A stretch of DNA of 64,000 bases from Parapedobacter sp035556095 (GTDB taxonomy: Bacteria > Bacteroidota > Bacteroidia > Sphingobacteriales > Sphingobacteriaceae), in contig NZ_DATMFT010000018.1 in assembly GCF_035556095.1 (NCBI RefSeq), forward strand, positions 414,576 through 478,575, given 5' to 3'. The notes under the pieces were generated by a model. The model worked only from the letters and a program-made list of their open reading frames with translations. It made no database searches and was not told the DNA's origin. The position numbers and the translations under genes are program-made. Shown here piece by piece: positions 45,266-53,530 of this stretch. How positions within the stretch are numbered: the first letter of the stretch is position 1; each line of letters starts with the position of its first letter.

Positions 45266-46177
45266 TTACTTCCTTATAATTAATTCCCTTGGTGGCAAGC
45301 TATCCGGCATTAAGCCCGATTTCAAGATAATCCGCTGGCCTGACAATCCGGTTAAAAACGCTGCAAAGCCCATGCCTAAACCCTTCCGGGGCTCGGCGTT
45401 GATGATATAAACCGAACGCGACAGTGGATAAATTCCCTCGGCCAGGTTTGACTGCGAGGGCTTATAATAACCGTCGGCACCCGGTTTTCCCGCCTGACTG
45501 CGCACACCGAGTACCTTTACGCCGTCTGTATACCGCCGGAGTGCGCTGTCTGGTCTGACCACCCAACTCAGCCCCAGTACACCAACGGTTCTTGGAGTCT
45601 CGTAGACGTATTTCAGCACCTCACTATTCGATTTCAACGCGTATACTCCAGTTGCCGGTAGCGAGTCAACGCCGGCCAGATCCTTCAAATAACGCACCGT
45701 ACTAGAGTTCGGATTGTCAAACACCAATCTATCTACTTGCCCAACCGGTTCTTTCCCTTGCATCACACGGATGATATCGTCTACGGTTATCACCGAATCA
45801 GCACTGTTTTTATTGACTACCAACGCGAGTGCATCTTCAGCGAACCGGTATACCCTCGGTCGGAACTGGCGGGCTTCAAAGAACGTCATTTCCTCAGCAT
45901 TCAACTGCCTGGTGAGCACGGCAACCTCAACTTCGTTATTCACAAGTTTGGTTACAATCTGGTTCTCTTGCGCAACGGACAACTCCACGTCCGCTTGCTT
46001 GTATAAGTGTTCGAAAACCGCTACTTGTTCTTCCATAACAGGAAGCAATGTCTCATCCACCAGCACTTGCAGCTTACCGCCCACAATGGTTTGGTTTTCC
46101 TGCGGCTGCGGGTTATTACATGAACCCAAGACAGCCAAGAGACCAAAAATGTGCGGTAATAATACTAATTTTTTCAT
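45266..46177 (-). CDS. PstS-like substrate-binding lipoprotein
   Basis: A 303-residue lipoprotein from the ATG at 46177. The signal peptide ends in a lipobox VLGSC (Cys20), and the body has the two-lobed periplasmic binding fold: VLVDETLLPVMEEQV at the start and RNPNSST-like DNPNSSTVRYL in the middle, as in phosphate-binding PstS. No ABC permease or ATPase for phosphate adjoins; instead it sits between TonB and TPR genes. It may bind phosphate or another anion, or act as a structural part of the Ton system. A longer in-frame extension to 46420 overlaps the small membrane gene and was rejected. Confidence 0.85.
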   Translation of the reverse strand: MKKLVLLPHIFGLLAVLGSCNNPQPQENQTIVGGKLQVLVDETLLPVMEEQVAVFEHLYKQADVELSVAQENQIVTKLVNNEVEVAVLTRQLNAEEMTFFEARQFRPRVYRFAEDALALVVNKNSADSVITVDDIIRVMQGKEPVGQVDRLVFDNPNSSTVRYLKDLAGVDSLPATGVYALKSNSEVLKYVYETPRTVGVLGLSWVVRPDSALRRYTDGVKVLGVRSQAGKPGADGYYKPSQSNLAEGIYPLSRSVYIINAEPRKGLGMGFAAFLTGLSGQRIILKSGLMPDSLPPRELIIRK

Positions 46178-46217
46178 AGTTATGAAAAAATAACCTCTTT
46201 TTTGCTCAACTCCAAAT

Positions 46218-46445
46218 TCATCGACTTTGCCAAAGCCGTACAAAGCGGAAGAAAGAATAAACCACCAACAATAGCCCAAACAAGACCCTATACGTGCTAT
46301 CCAACTCGAGCGGAAAGTTTTTCCAAAAGATAACGACAAGGCCCAACACCAGGTAAAAACCAAACATAAACAGGCCCAAAATAGACAGAAACCGCTTGTT
46401 GGGCGATTTCTGTCTGCCATTGTTATCTCTATCGTGTTGCTGCAC
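46218..46445 (-). CDS. Small two-helix membrane protein in the Ton operon
   Basis: A 75-residue protein with a GTG start at 46445, four bases after the tonB stop, so its translation is probably coupled. Two membrane helices (FLSILGLFMFGFYLVLGLVV and VLFGLLLVVYSFF) are joined by a short loop FWKNFPLELDSTYR; the N-terminus is polar and basic. No family is recognised. The position between tonB and the PstS-like gene, with proper spacing, argues for a real gene. Confidence 0.7.
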   Translation of the reverse strand: MQQHDRDNNGRQKSPNKRFLSILGLFMFGFYLVLGLVVIFWKNFPLELDSTYRVLFGLLLVVYSFFRFVRLWQSR

Positions 46446-46449
46446 CGCT

Positions 46450-47283
46450 TTACTGCTGGAGATTAAGCCGGATAGGCAATGTGTAGGCCACACGTACAGG
46501 TCTTCCGTTCTGCACACCTGGCGACCACTTTTCCGCTTTCGAAAGCAGTTTCACTGCCGCCTCGCCGGTTCCATACTTCAAGTCCCGTACAATCTTGATA
46601 TCCGTTAGGCTACCGTCGCGTTCCACAACGAACGACACCTGTACCTGACCATTCACACCGGCCTCAATAGCTGCCTGCGGATAATCGTAATTCTTTGCTA
46701 TCCACGCCATGAAGGCAGGCAGGCCGCCCGGTGGTTTCGGATCGATTTCTACCGATTGGAAAATCTCATTACTATTCGATTCGGTCACTTCGGCATCAAT
46801 CTCCCCTTCGCCGACCGGCAAGTCGATGCGGATTTCCGCATTGGGGTCACCTTCAATCGTCTTAGATCCCGGATCGGCCAATTTCAGCTCTTCGACCGTA
46901 GGCGGTTCTTCATCCCGTACCTCTTCAGCAGGTACCACTTTCGGTTCCGGCATACGCACCTGGTCTACGCGTGGGGGTGGGGGTTCCACCGGTGGGGGTG
47001 GAGGTGGTTCCTCCTCGTTTACAGGGGGCGGTTCTGAAAGGACCACCTCTGTTTCTATCAACTTTTCAGTCTCGTCGGCTGGCTTCATGTCAACACCTAT
47101 CCACCTCGCAATCGCCGGGGCCAAAAGCAGCACCACGAAAGAGACGGAGGCAACAAACATCCCAATATTGGTAGCCTTGGGCGAGAGTTTACGAAGTTCA
47201 TAGGCTCCGTACTCCTTATTCCGCCCCTCAAACACCACATCGAGCCATTCCTTCTTAAAAATATCTAATTTAGTACCGAACAT
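46450..47283 (-). CDS. tonB: Energy transducer TonB
   Basis: A 277-residue TonB. It has a cytoplasmic N-terminus (FKKEWLDVVFEGRNKEYGAYEL), one membrane helix (about 41-63), a proline/glutamate-rich spacer (EEPPPPPPVEPPPPRV, about 91-106) and a C-terminal TonB domain (about 190-277) with YPQAAIEAGVNGQVQVSFVV. It carries proton-motive energy from ExbBD to outer-membrane receptors. It lies 25 bp after the second exbD. Confidence 0.95.
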   Translation of the reverse strand: MFGTKLDIFKKEWLDVVFEGRNKEYGAYELRKLSPKATNIGMFVASVSFVVLLLAPAIARWIGVDMKPADETEKLIETEVVLSEPPPVNEEEPPPPPPVEPPPPRVDQVRMPEPKVVPAEEVRDEEPPTVEELKLADPGSKTIEGDPNAEIRIDLPVGEGEIDAEVTESNSNEIFQSVEIDPKPPGGLPAFMAWIAKNYDYPQAAIEAGVNGQVQVSFVVERDGSLTDIKIVRDLKYGTGEAAVKLLSKAEKWSPGVQNGRPVRVAYTLPIRLNLQQ

Positions 47284-47308
47284 AATCTATCGTTTTACGT
47301 GGTGATCG

Positions 47309-47866
47309 TTAATCATTGTAGAGGCCATCACGCTCCAACACCTCAATTTCCGGCTCGCTAATGGTCCCGATCATATATTGCTTAGCTTCCACAATATTCA
47401 TCTCATCCAGGATATCCACGAGATTACGGTGTGTGGATTTATCGCTAGGTCGGATGACCACAATGAGTCCTTTCTCCGAATCGCCGGTTAACCGGGGAAC
47501 CTCTTCCAATTTTTTCAATAGGATCGGGCGGATGCCATCTTTACCATAATCGACAATTTCCGGTCCTTCAATAGGCTCACTATAGGTACCCATGTACCAC
47601 TCGATTTTATTATTGGAACCCAAAAGGAGGGTCATGGTCCGGTTATCGGCAACTTCTAACCGATCTTCAGGGTCCTCTTCATTTTTATCCGGCATCGCCA
47701 CGTCCATGGCATTCGGCTTGTTCAACGAGGTTGTAAGCATAAAGAACGTGATAAGCAGGAAGGCCAAATCCACCATCGCGGTGAGGTCAACCCGTCCTCC
47801 GGCTTTCTTGCTCCTTATTTTACCACCTTTCTTGCCACCGCCACTATCTTGATTTAATTCTGCCAT
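47309..47866 (-). CDS. exbD: ExbD/TolR biopolymer transport protein (second copy)
   Basis: A 185-residue protein with a basic N-terminus, one membrane helix with the conserved Asp (VDLTAMVDLAFLLITFFML) and a periplasmic domain. It is the second of two exbD genes in tandem; two ExbD types with one ExbB is common in Bacteroidota. The helix Asp is the proton-path residue. Confidence 0.93.
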   Translation of the reverse strand: MAELNQDSGGGKKGGKIRSKKAGGRVDLTAMVDLAFLLITFFMLTTSLNKPNAMDVAMPDKNEEDPEDRLEVADNRTMTLLLGSNNKIEWYMGTYSEPIEGPEIVDYGKDGIRPILLKKLEEVPRLTGDSEKGLIVVIRPSDKSTHRNLVDILDEMNIVEAKQYMIGTISEPEIEVLERDGLYND

Positions 47867-47903
47867 TGCATTAAAATCTTAAACTGTTAACAAAACTCCA
47901 CCA

Positions 47904-48530
47904 CTAGAAATCCTCGTTACGCAAGGCGGTAATCAAGCTGAATTTATTCACCTTTTGGCTTTGCAGGATATCGATTACCTGTTTTATTGCAGGATATTTC
48001 TCCTCGGCATCACCCTTTATGGAAAGCCGCAAATCAACGTCTTTAAGCTCTTTCGTAGCTACCCGCGCTGAATATATCCAATGAAACAGTTGGTTGGATA
48101 CTTCCTTGGTCGAGTCGGCCGGAATACCCGGTTGCAACCCCGGACGAACACGGTCATTGGCGTCCATGTTGATGATTTCCTTCAGGTTCCCCATGGGTAC
48201 ACCGAAAGTTTCCATAACGGCAAAACGCTCCTTTTCTTCTGCGGTGAACGGAATGGAGTACTTCTCCGACATCAATTCCAACATACGACCTTTGATTTCC
48301 CGGCCTTTGACGCCAAAGAAAATCTTTCCATCATCACCAACAGTGATTAACGCAAGATTTTCATCCGGTACTTTCACTTGGGTCACAGACGCGGGAGTGT
48401 CCACTTCCAACGGCTCCGGCTGCCTTGCTGTCGCCGTCAATATAAAAAATGTGAGCAGCAGAAAGGACACATCGCACATGGCCGTCATGTCTATCGTCGT
48501 ACTTGTTCTTTTAACTTTTGCCCTTGGCAT
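47904..48530 (-). CDS. exbD: ExbD/TolR biopolymer transport protein (first copy)
   Basis: A 208-residue protein with a membrane helix carrying Asp in MTAMCDVSFLLLTFFILTAT and a periplasmic domain ending in INQVIDILQSQKVNKFSLIT-like sequence (IKQVIDILQSQKVNKFSLIT). It differs clearly from its neighbour, so the two are old paralogues, not a recent duplication. It lies 77 bp after exbB. Confidence 0.93.
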   Translation of the reverse strand: MPRAKVKRTSTTIDMTAMCDVSFLLLTFFILTATARQPEPLEVDTPASVTQVKVPDENLALITVGDDGKIFFGVKGREIKGRMLELMSEKYSIPFTAEEKERFAVMETFGVPMGNLKEIINMDANDRVRPGLQPGIPADSTKEVSNQLFHWIYSARVATKELKDVDLRLSIKGDAEEKYPAIKQVIDILQSQKVNKFSLITALRNEDF

Positions 48531-48607
48531 AGTGTTACTCTTTAATTACTATTTACTGATAAGATGCACATCCATCCGGTTTTCCATAAAACCGGATGAA
48601 AAATATG

Positions 48608-49438
48608 CTATTTGTGGCTCGCCGCGTATGTTTGCACAATGGAGAAGCCAGCCTCATCAATCGAATAGGTAAGCGTATCGATTTTCGACGTAAAGATGTT
48701 GTAGAATACGATGGCAATTGCCGATGTAGCGATACCTGTTGCCGTATTTACCAAGGCTTCGGAAATACCGTTTGCCAGCTGTGCTGAATCTGGTGAACCA
48801 CCCGTTGCCAATGCGGCAAATGCCCGGATCATCCCCGTTACTGTACCCAACAGCCCTGTCAAGGTACCGATTGATACCAGCGTAGCAATGATTGTCAGGT
48901 TTTTCTCAAGCATCGGCATCTCAAGTGCTGTAGCCTCTTCGATTTCCTTTTGGATAGCTACGGTAGCTTGCTCAGTATCTAGGTTAGGGTTGGCAGATAC
49001 ATCTTTGTATTTCAAAAGCCCGGCCTTAATTACGTTTGCTACAGAACCTTTTTGCTTGTCGCATTCCGCGATTGCTGAATCGATGTTGCCACCGCCAATC
49101 AGCGACTGGACACGACGCACGAAGTTACCTACGTTGCCTTTACCCGAAGCCCTGCCAATCACGATGAAACGTTCGATCGAAAATACCCACACCATTAAGA
49201 ACAGACCCAATAATACAGGTACTACCACACCTGCGTGATAAACCATCCCAAAATAGTTACCGGGTTTGGGCTGGTTTTCCGGATTGTTGTCAATAAAGTT
49301 GTTCGGGTCGCCCATGATATACTTCCAAACCAATGCCCCGATTATGAAACAGATAATAATCGCCAGACTTGCAAAGACATTCGAACTTGAATTGCTTTTT
49401 TCTTGTTGTGCTGTACTTGTTGTTGGTGCGTTTGCCAT
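48608..49438 (-). CDS. exbB: MotA/TolQ/ExbB proton channel protein
   Basis: A 276-residue membrane protein with an N-terminal helix (about 25-45), a second helix around 70-90, a large cytoplasmic loop and two helices in the C-terminal MotA/TolQ/ExbB domain (LTIIATLVSIGTLTGLLGTV and ANGISEALVNTATGIATSAI). With the two ExbD proteins it forms the proton-driven motor for TonB. It is the first gene of the operon; a -7-like TATATTTG lies at 49537-49530 on the minus strand without a clear -33 partner. Confidence 0.95.
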   Translation of the reverse strand: MANAPTTSTAQQEKSNSSSNVFASLAIIICFIIGALVWKYIMGDPNNFIDNNPENQPKPGNYFGMVYHAGVVVPVLLGLFLMVWVFSIERFIVIGRASGKGNVGNFVRRVQSLIGGGNIDSAIAECDKQKGSVANVIKAGLLKYKDVSANPNLDTEQATVAIQKEIEEATALEMPMLEKNLTIIATLVSIGTLTGLLGTVTGMIRAFAALATGGSPDSAQLANGISEALVNTATGIATSAIAIVFYNIFTSKIDTLTYSIDEAGFSIVQTYAASHK

Positions 49439-49883
49439 TTTTCTGAATTTTAGACTTTAATGTTGTTAACTATGATTTTTATGTAATTTGTGCAATTTAT
49501 TCCTTGGTTGACCGCCATAACGGCCAAAGCAAATATAGTGTTTTAAACCAATTATAAAATCTTTGTCAATAATTGTTTAGTAACCTCCCAACATGCTAGG
49601 GGCGCGCGGCAGCAGCATCAGCACACCCTAAACAAACTATGCTTCTGTAATCCAAAAGCAATTTTTTTACAATGAAAACTATTTTTTTTTGTAATTGCAA
49701 ATTAAACATTCAAATAAATTGGTTTTAGCAGCCTACAAACGGCATTTATACATTTATTTTAAAAGGACTCGTGTTTTTTCTTTTTATCAATGTTCTAACA
49801 GCCAATAAATTAAACCCATCCTGTTTTCATCTGGCCTACTGGTCGTCGTATCTTACAATTGTTACGTAGTACGGTTGTTTTGT
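49439..49883. other. Non-coding gap of 445 bp
   Basis: A/T-rich sequence upstream of exbB, containing the -7-like box at 49537-49530 and several T/A runs. No ORF, tRNA, strong hairpin or second promoter was recognised. It probably holds the exbB promoter and leader. Confidence 0.5.
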
Positions 49884-50225
49884 TTATCCACCCACCGGTT
49901 TTACCCGATATCCTTCATCCAATAAGAGCTGCACGATGCGTTGTTTGAAATCGCCCTGCACGATAATTTCGCCGTCTTTTGCACTGCCGCCCACACCACA
50001 TTTCTGTTTAAGCCGCTTGCCCAGAGCCTCCAGGTCGACTGCGGACCCTATAAAGCCTTTCACCAGTGTTACCGTCTTTCCACCCCTCATTTTCCTATCC
50101 AGCATTACGCGCAGGTCTTGTTGCCGATTGGGCAATGTATCAACCTCGCTTGTTTCCGTCTCCTGATAAGCAAAATGCTCGTCGGTCGAATATACGATGC
50201 CGCTATACTGCTGTTTCCGTTTCAT
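49884..50225 (-). CDS. SUI1/eIF1-like translation factor (YciH family)
   Basis: A 113-residue protein from the ATG at 50225. The SUI1 core is RGGKTVTLVKGF, LGKRLKQKCGVGGSAKDGEI and VQGDFKQRIVQLLLDEGY, all canonical. Bacterial members resemble eIF1 and affect start-codon fidelity under stress; the role in Bacteroidota is not settled. A 24-codon in-frame extension upstream has no family similarity. Confidence 0.93.
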   Translation of the reverse strand: MKRKQQYSGIVYSTDEHFAYQETETSEVDTLPNRQQDLRVMLDRKMRGGKTVTLVKGFIGSAVDLEALGKRLKQKCGVGGSAKDGEIIVQGDFKQRIVQLLLDEGYRVKPVGG

Positions 50226-50290
50226 GTTTCTTAAACTCCGTGTTTTAGTAAACGATGGTTTTTCTAATAAATTGTCCACTGCCGTCAGTT

Positions 50291-51169
50291 TCAGCAAAGT
50301 ATCCGCAAGGTAGCAGGTTTAACCAAAATATCCAAAACACTTCCCATTTCCTTCGGTTCACCGTCTACATGTACCGCGTCCGCATTTTCCCTTTCGATAC
50401 GGATCTGCTTTCCCGGAACGATTTCAACATATTCCGATTGATCCGCTGTTTTATTAAAGAGATGGAATACCATCATTGGGATCGTATACAGCGGGAACTT
50501 GTGGATAATACAGATGTCCAGCACACCGTCGGTTACAGAAGCCTGTGGTGCCACGTAAGCATTATTGCCGTACTGGGGCGAGTTGGCTACACTGATCATG
50601 AACGCCTCCCGCTCGATCACCTCACCGTCGATATCCAGCAGATACCGCTTCGGCTTATACGTACTGATTTCTGCGAGTACGGCTTTCATATAACCGATGG
50701 GACCCCTGATATTATCGTTGGCAAACCGGTCACTGACCGAGGCGTCGAACCCGATACCAGCCATATTGAAAAACGGAAGTCCATTGATGCTACCGCTATC
50801 GATGGTCATATGGTCGAGGCGGTTGAGGCGCCGGATAGCCGCCCGTTCGTTCAGCGGAATGCCCAAGTACAGCGCCAATCCGTTGCCCGATCCCTCCGGT
50901 ATTATCCCGAGCACGGTATCCGTGCTATTTAGCGCGGCTGCAATTTCATTGATGGTACCGTCGCCACCAACCGCCACGACGACATCCATCCCATCAGCTA
51001 CCGCCTGCGTAGCCAATTCATTCGCATGCCCGGCATAGGCGGTAAAGGCAAATGTAGCGTCAAACAGGCTCGTATCGAGATCGGCCATCACGCGTTTCTC
51101 AAAACCTTTCTTTTTTCGCCCGCCAGATATGGGGTTAACTAAAAACAAAATCCGTTGCTTTCTAGCCAT
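50291..51169 (-). CDS. Diacylglycerol/lipid kinase (YegS/DgkB-like)
   Basis: A 292-residue enzyme from the ATG at 51169. It has the nucleotide motif NPISGGRKKK, the GGDGTINEIAAAL active-site loop and IPEGSGNGLALYLGIP, all typical of the DAGK catalytic family. It phosphorylates a lipid alcohol at the membrane. TACATTTG at 51195-51188 is a -7-like box. The gene is divergent from metK. Confidence 0.92.
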   Translation of the reverse strand: MARKQRILFLVNPISGGRKKKGFEKRVMADLDTSLFDATFAFTAYAGHANELATQAVADGMDVVVAVGGDGTINEIAAALNSTDTVLGIIPEGSGNGLALYLGIPLNERAAIRRLNRLDHMTIDSGSINGLPFFNMAGIGFDASVSDRFANDNIRGPIGYMKAVLAEISTYKPKRYLLDIDGEVIEREAFMISVANSPQYGNNAYVAPQASVTDGVLDICIIHKFPLYTIPMMVFHLFNKTADQSEYVEIVPGKQIRIERENADAVHVDGEPKEMGSVLDILVKPATLRILC

Positions 51170-51270
51170 TCCTTCGCAATATTCCCACAAATGTATCAGC
51201 ATTGTTGTACATTGCATAGATTGGTGCGATATTTTATATAAACTTAACACGGGTAGTCACTTTATTTCCA

Positions 51271-51301
51271 TTTTGAAAAACATAAAAGTATCGTAGCTTT
51301 G
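51271..51301 (+). promoter_or_regulatory. Promoter of metK
   Basis: TTTTG at 51271-51275, 18 bp, then TAGCTTTG at 51294-51301, matching the Bacteroidota consensus. The start codon is 20 bp further, so there is no room for a SAM riboswitch. Confidence 0.6.
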
Positions 51302-51321
51302 CAGCTCAAATATAATCGTAC

Positions 51322-52575
51322 ATGCCATATTTATTCACTTCAGAATCCGTTTCCGAAGGACACCCCGACAAAATTGCCGACCAGATTTCCGATGCACTCA
51401 TCGACAATTTCCTCGCATGGGATGCCGATTCCCGTGTGGCCATCGAAACCTTGGTCACCACTGGGCAGGTTGTGCTGGCAGGCGAGGTCAAATCCAAAAT
51501 ATATCTTGATGTACCCAAAATTGCACGCTCGGTCATTGAGCGCATTGGTTACACCAAATCCGAATACATGTTTGAGGCCAATTCGTGTGGCATCCTTTCT
51601 GCCATCCACGAGCAGTCGCCCGATATTAACCAAGGGGTAGACCGTAAGGAAAAACAGGAGCAGGGGGCTGGTGACCAAGGGATTATGTTTGGCTATGCTA
51701 GCAACGAAACCGAAAACCTCATGCCGCTGGCACTGGATCTCGCCCACCGGTTACTTTTTGAACTCGCTGCCTTACGCCGTGAAAACAAAGACATTACTTA
51801 CCTACGGCCCGATTCGAAAGCCCAGGTGACGTTGGAATATGATGACAACCACAAACCGGTCCGTATCGACGCGATTGTCATATCTACGCAACACGATGAC
51901 TTCGATAGCGAAGCGGCCATGCTTGAAAAAATCAAGTCAGACATTATCCATATCCTTGTACCGCGGGTGAAAGCGCAGCTGAAGCCCGAGCTGCAACAAC
52001 TGTTCACCGACAATATCAAATACCACATCAACCCGACAGGCAAGTTTGTCATTGGCGGCCCCCACGGCGATACCGGACTTACTGGACGGAAAATCATTGT
52101 GGACACGTATGGTGGCAAAGGAGGCCATGGCGGCGGTGCATTTTCGGGCAAGGATCCATCCAAAGTGGACCGGTCGGCAGCCTATGCGACCCGGCACATT
52201 GCAAAGAATCTGGTTGCTGCAGGGGTGGCTGACGAATTGTTGGTGCAAATCTCTTACGCTATCGGCGTAAAAGATCCGATTGGAATTTATGTAAACACCT
52301 ACGGTACGGCGAAAGTTAACTTGTCTGACGGCGAAATTGCCCAGAAAATCCACGAGCTATTCGACATGACGCCTTACGGCATCGAAACGCGGCTCAAACT
52401 CCGCAACCCTATTTATTCGGAAACTGCTGCCTATGGCCATATGGGCCGCGAACCGCGCACGATAACGAAGACTTTCGAAAACAGTAATGGTGAGACCACC
52501 ACAACAACCGTTGAGCTGTTTACTTGGGAAAAGCTCGATTACGTAGATAAGATAAAAACAGCCTTCGGATTATAA
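51322..52575 (+). CDS. metK: S-adenosylmethionine synthetase
   Basis: A 417-residue enzyme with GHPDKIADQISDA (ATP and Mg), GAGDQGIMFGYA and GGGAFSGKDPSKVDRSAAY, the two family signatures. It makes SAM from methionine and ATP. Its stop codon overlaps the end of the convergent fabD by 6 bp and there is no terminator between them. Confidence 0.98.
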   Translation: MPYLFTSESVSEGHPDKIADQISDALIDNFLAWDADSRVAIETLVTTGQVVLAGEVKSKIYLDVPKIARSVIERIGYTKSEYMFEANSCGILSAIHEQSPDINQGVDRKEKQEQGAGDQGIMFGYASNETENLMPLALDLAHRLLFELAALRRENKDITYLRPDSKAQVTLEYDDNHKPVRIDAIVISTQHDDFDSEAAMLEKIKSDIIHILVPRVKAQLKPELQQLFTDNIKYHINPTGKFVIGGPHGDTGLTGRKIIVDTYGGKGGHGGGAFSGKDPSKVDRSAAYATRHIAKNLVAAGVADELLVQISYAIGVKDPIGIYVNTYGTAKVNLSDGEIAQKIHELFDMTPYGIETRLKLRNPIYSETAAYGHMGREPRTITKTFENSNGETTTTTVELFTWEKLDYVDKIKTAFGL

Positions 52576-53454
52576 AACGGCAGCAGCCGTTTCCGCTTGG
52601 CGGTCTACCTTTTTGACTAAGCCTTGCAATACATTACCGGGGCCAACCTCCGTGAACGAGGAAGCTCCGTCTTCGATCATGTGTATGATGGTTTGTGTCC
52701 ACCGTACCGGCCCCGTAAGCTGTTCAATAAGGTTGTGTTTTATGGCGTCAGGGTCGGTATACGCTTTGGCGTCTACGTTTTGGTAGATTGGGCACACCGG
52801 TTCACTTACCTTTACCGATTCGATAGCCGCCTGTAGCTCCACTTTAGCAGCTTCCATCAACGGGGAGTGAAAAGCACCACCTACATTGAGTTTCAATGCG
52901 CGCCTCGCTCCGGCGTCGAGCAATAGTTCACAGGCCTTGTCGACGCCTGCTACCGTCCCTGAGATGACAAGCTGGCCTGGACAGTTATAATTAGCCGGAA
53001 CAACCACTTCGCTTACCCGTTGGCACACATCTTCTACCGTAAAATCGTCGAGCCCCAGGATCGCGGCCATTGCAGACGGCTGTATTTCGGTCGCTTTCTG
53101 CATGGCATTCGCCCGTGCGGCCACCAAACGCAACCCGTCTTCGTAACCGAGGGCTCCGGCAGCTACCAATGCCGAAAACTCTCCCAACGAATGACCGGCA
53201 ACCATATCGGGAGTAAAAGCCCGTCCTAATGCTTTGGCCAAGATGACGGAATGCAGGAAAATTGCCGGCTGCGTAACCTTGGTTTGCTTCAGTTCCTCAT
53301 CGGTTCCGTTAAACATCGTATCCGTAATACGGAAACCCAAGATCTCATTGGCCTGTTCAAACAGGAATTTCGTTTCCTCACTGTGCTCATATAGGTCTTT
53401 ACCCATCCCTACGAACTGGGCTCCCTGGCCGGGAAAAAGATATGCCTTTCTCAT
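52570..53454 (-). CDS. fabD: Malonyl-CoA:ACP transacylase
   Basis: A 294-residue enzyme with FPGQGAQFVGMG at the start, catalytic Ser89 in GHSLGEFSAL and the second catalytic His in GGAFHSPLM. It loads malonyl groups on acyl carrier protein for fatty-acid synthesis. It is not next to other fab genes. TATCTTTG at 53508-53501 is a -7-like box without clear -33. Confidence 0.96.
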   Translation of the reverse strand: MRKAYLFPGQGAQFVGMGKDLYEHSEETKFLFEQANEILGFRITDTMFNGTDEELKQTKVTQPAIFLHSVILAKALGRAFTPDMVAGHSLGEFSALVAAGALGYEDGLRLVAARANAMQKATEIQPSAMAAILGLDDFTVEDVCQRVSEVVVPANYNCPGQLVISGTVAGVDKACELLLDAGARRALKLNVGGAFHSPLMEAAKVELQAAIESVKVSEPVCPIYQNVDAKAYTDPDAIKHNLIEQLTGPVRWTQTIIHMIEDGASSFTEVGPGNVLQGLVKKVDRQAETAAAVL

Positions 53455-53530
53455 GTTCTCATTTTTGTTGCGCTACGCCGTCACTGCGAGCGTTTGGACC
53501 CAAAGATAGGGGAATCTATGGAAATAGCCG

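Noticed and set aside
46178..46420. N-terminal extension of the PstS-like protein
   Set aside because: It is out of frame with and overlaps the 75-residue membrane protein, and the internal start at 46177 gives a perfect lipoprotein signal.
46971..47035. GC-rich repeat inside tonB as a mobile or variable repeat
   Set aside because: It simply encodes the proline-rich spacer common to TonB proteins.
51251..51321. SAM riboswitch upstream of metK
   Set aside because: The promoter leaves only about 15-20 nt of leader, too short for a riboswitch.
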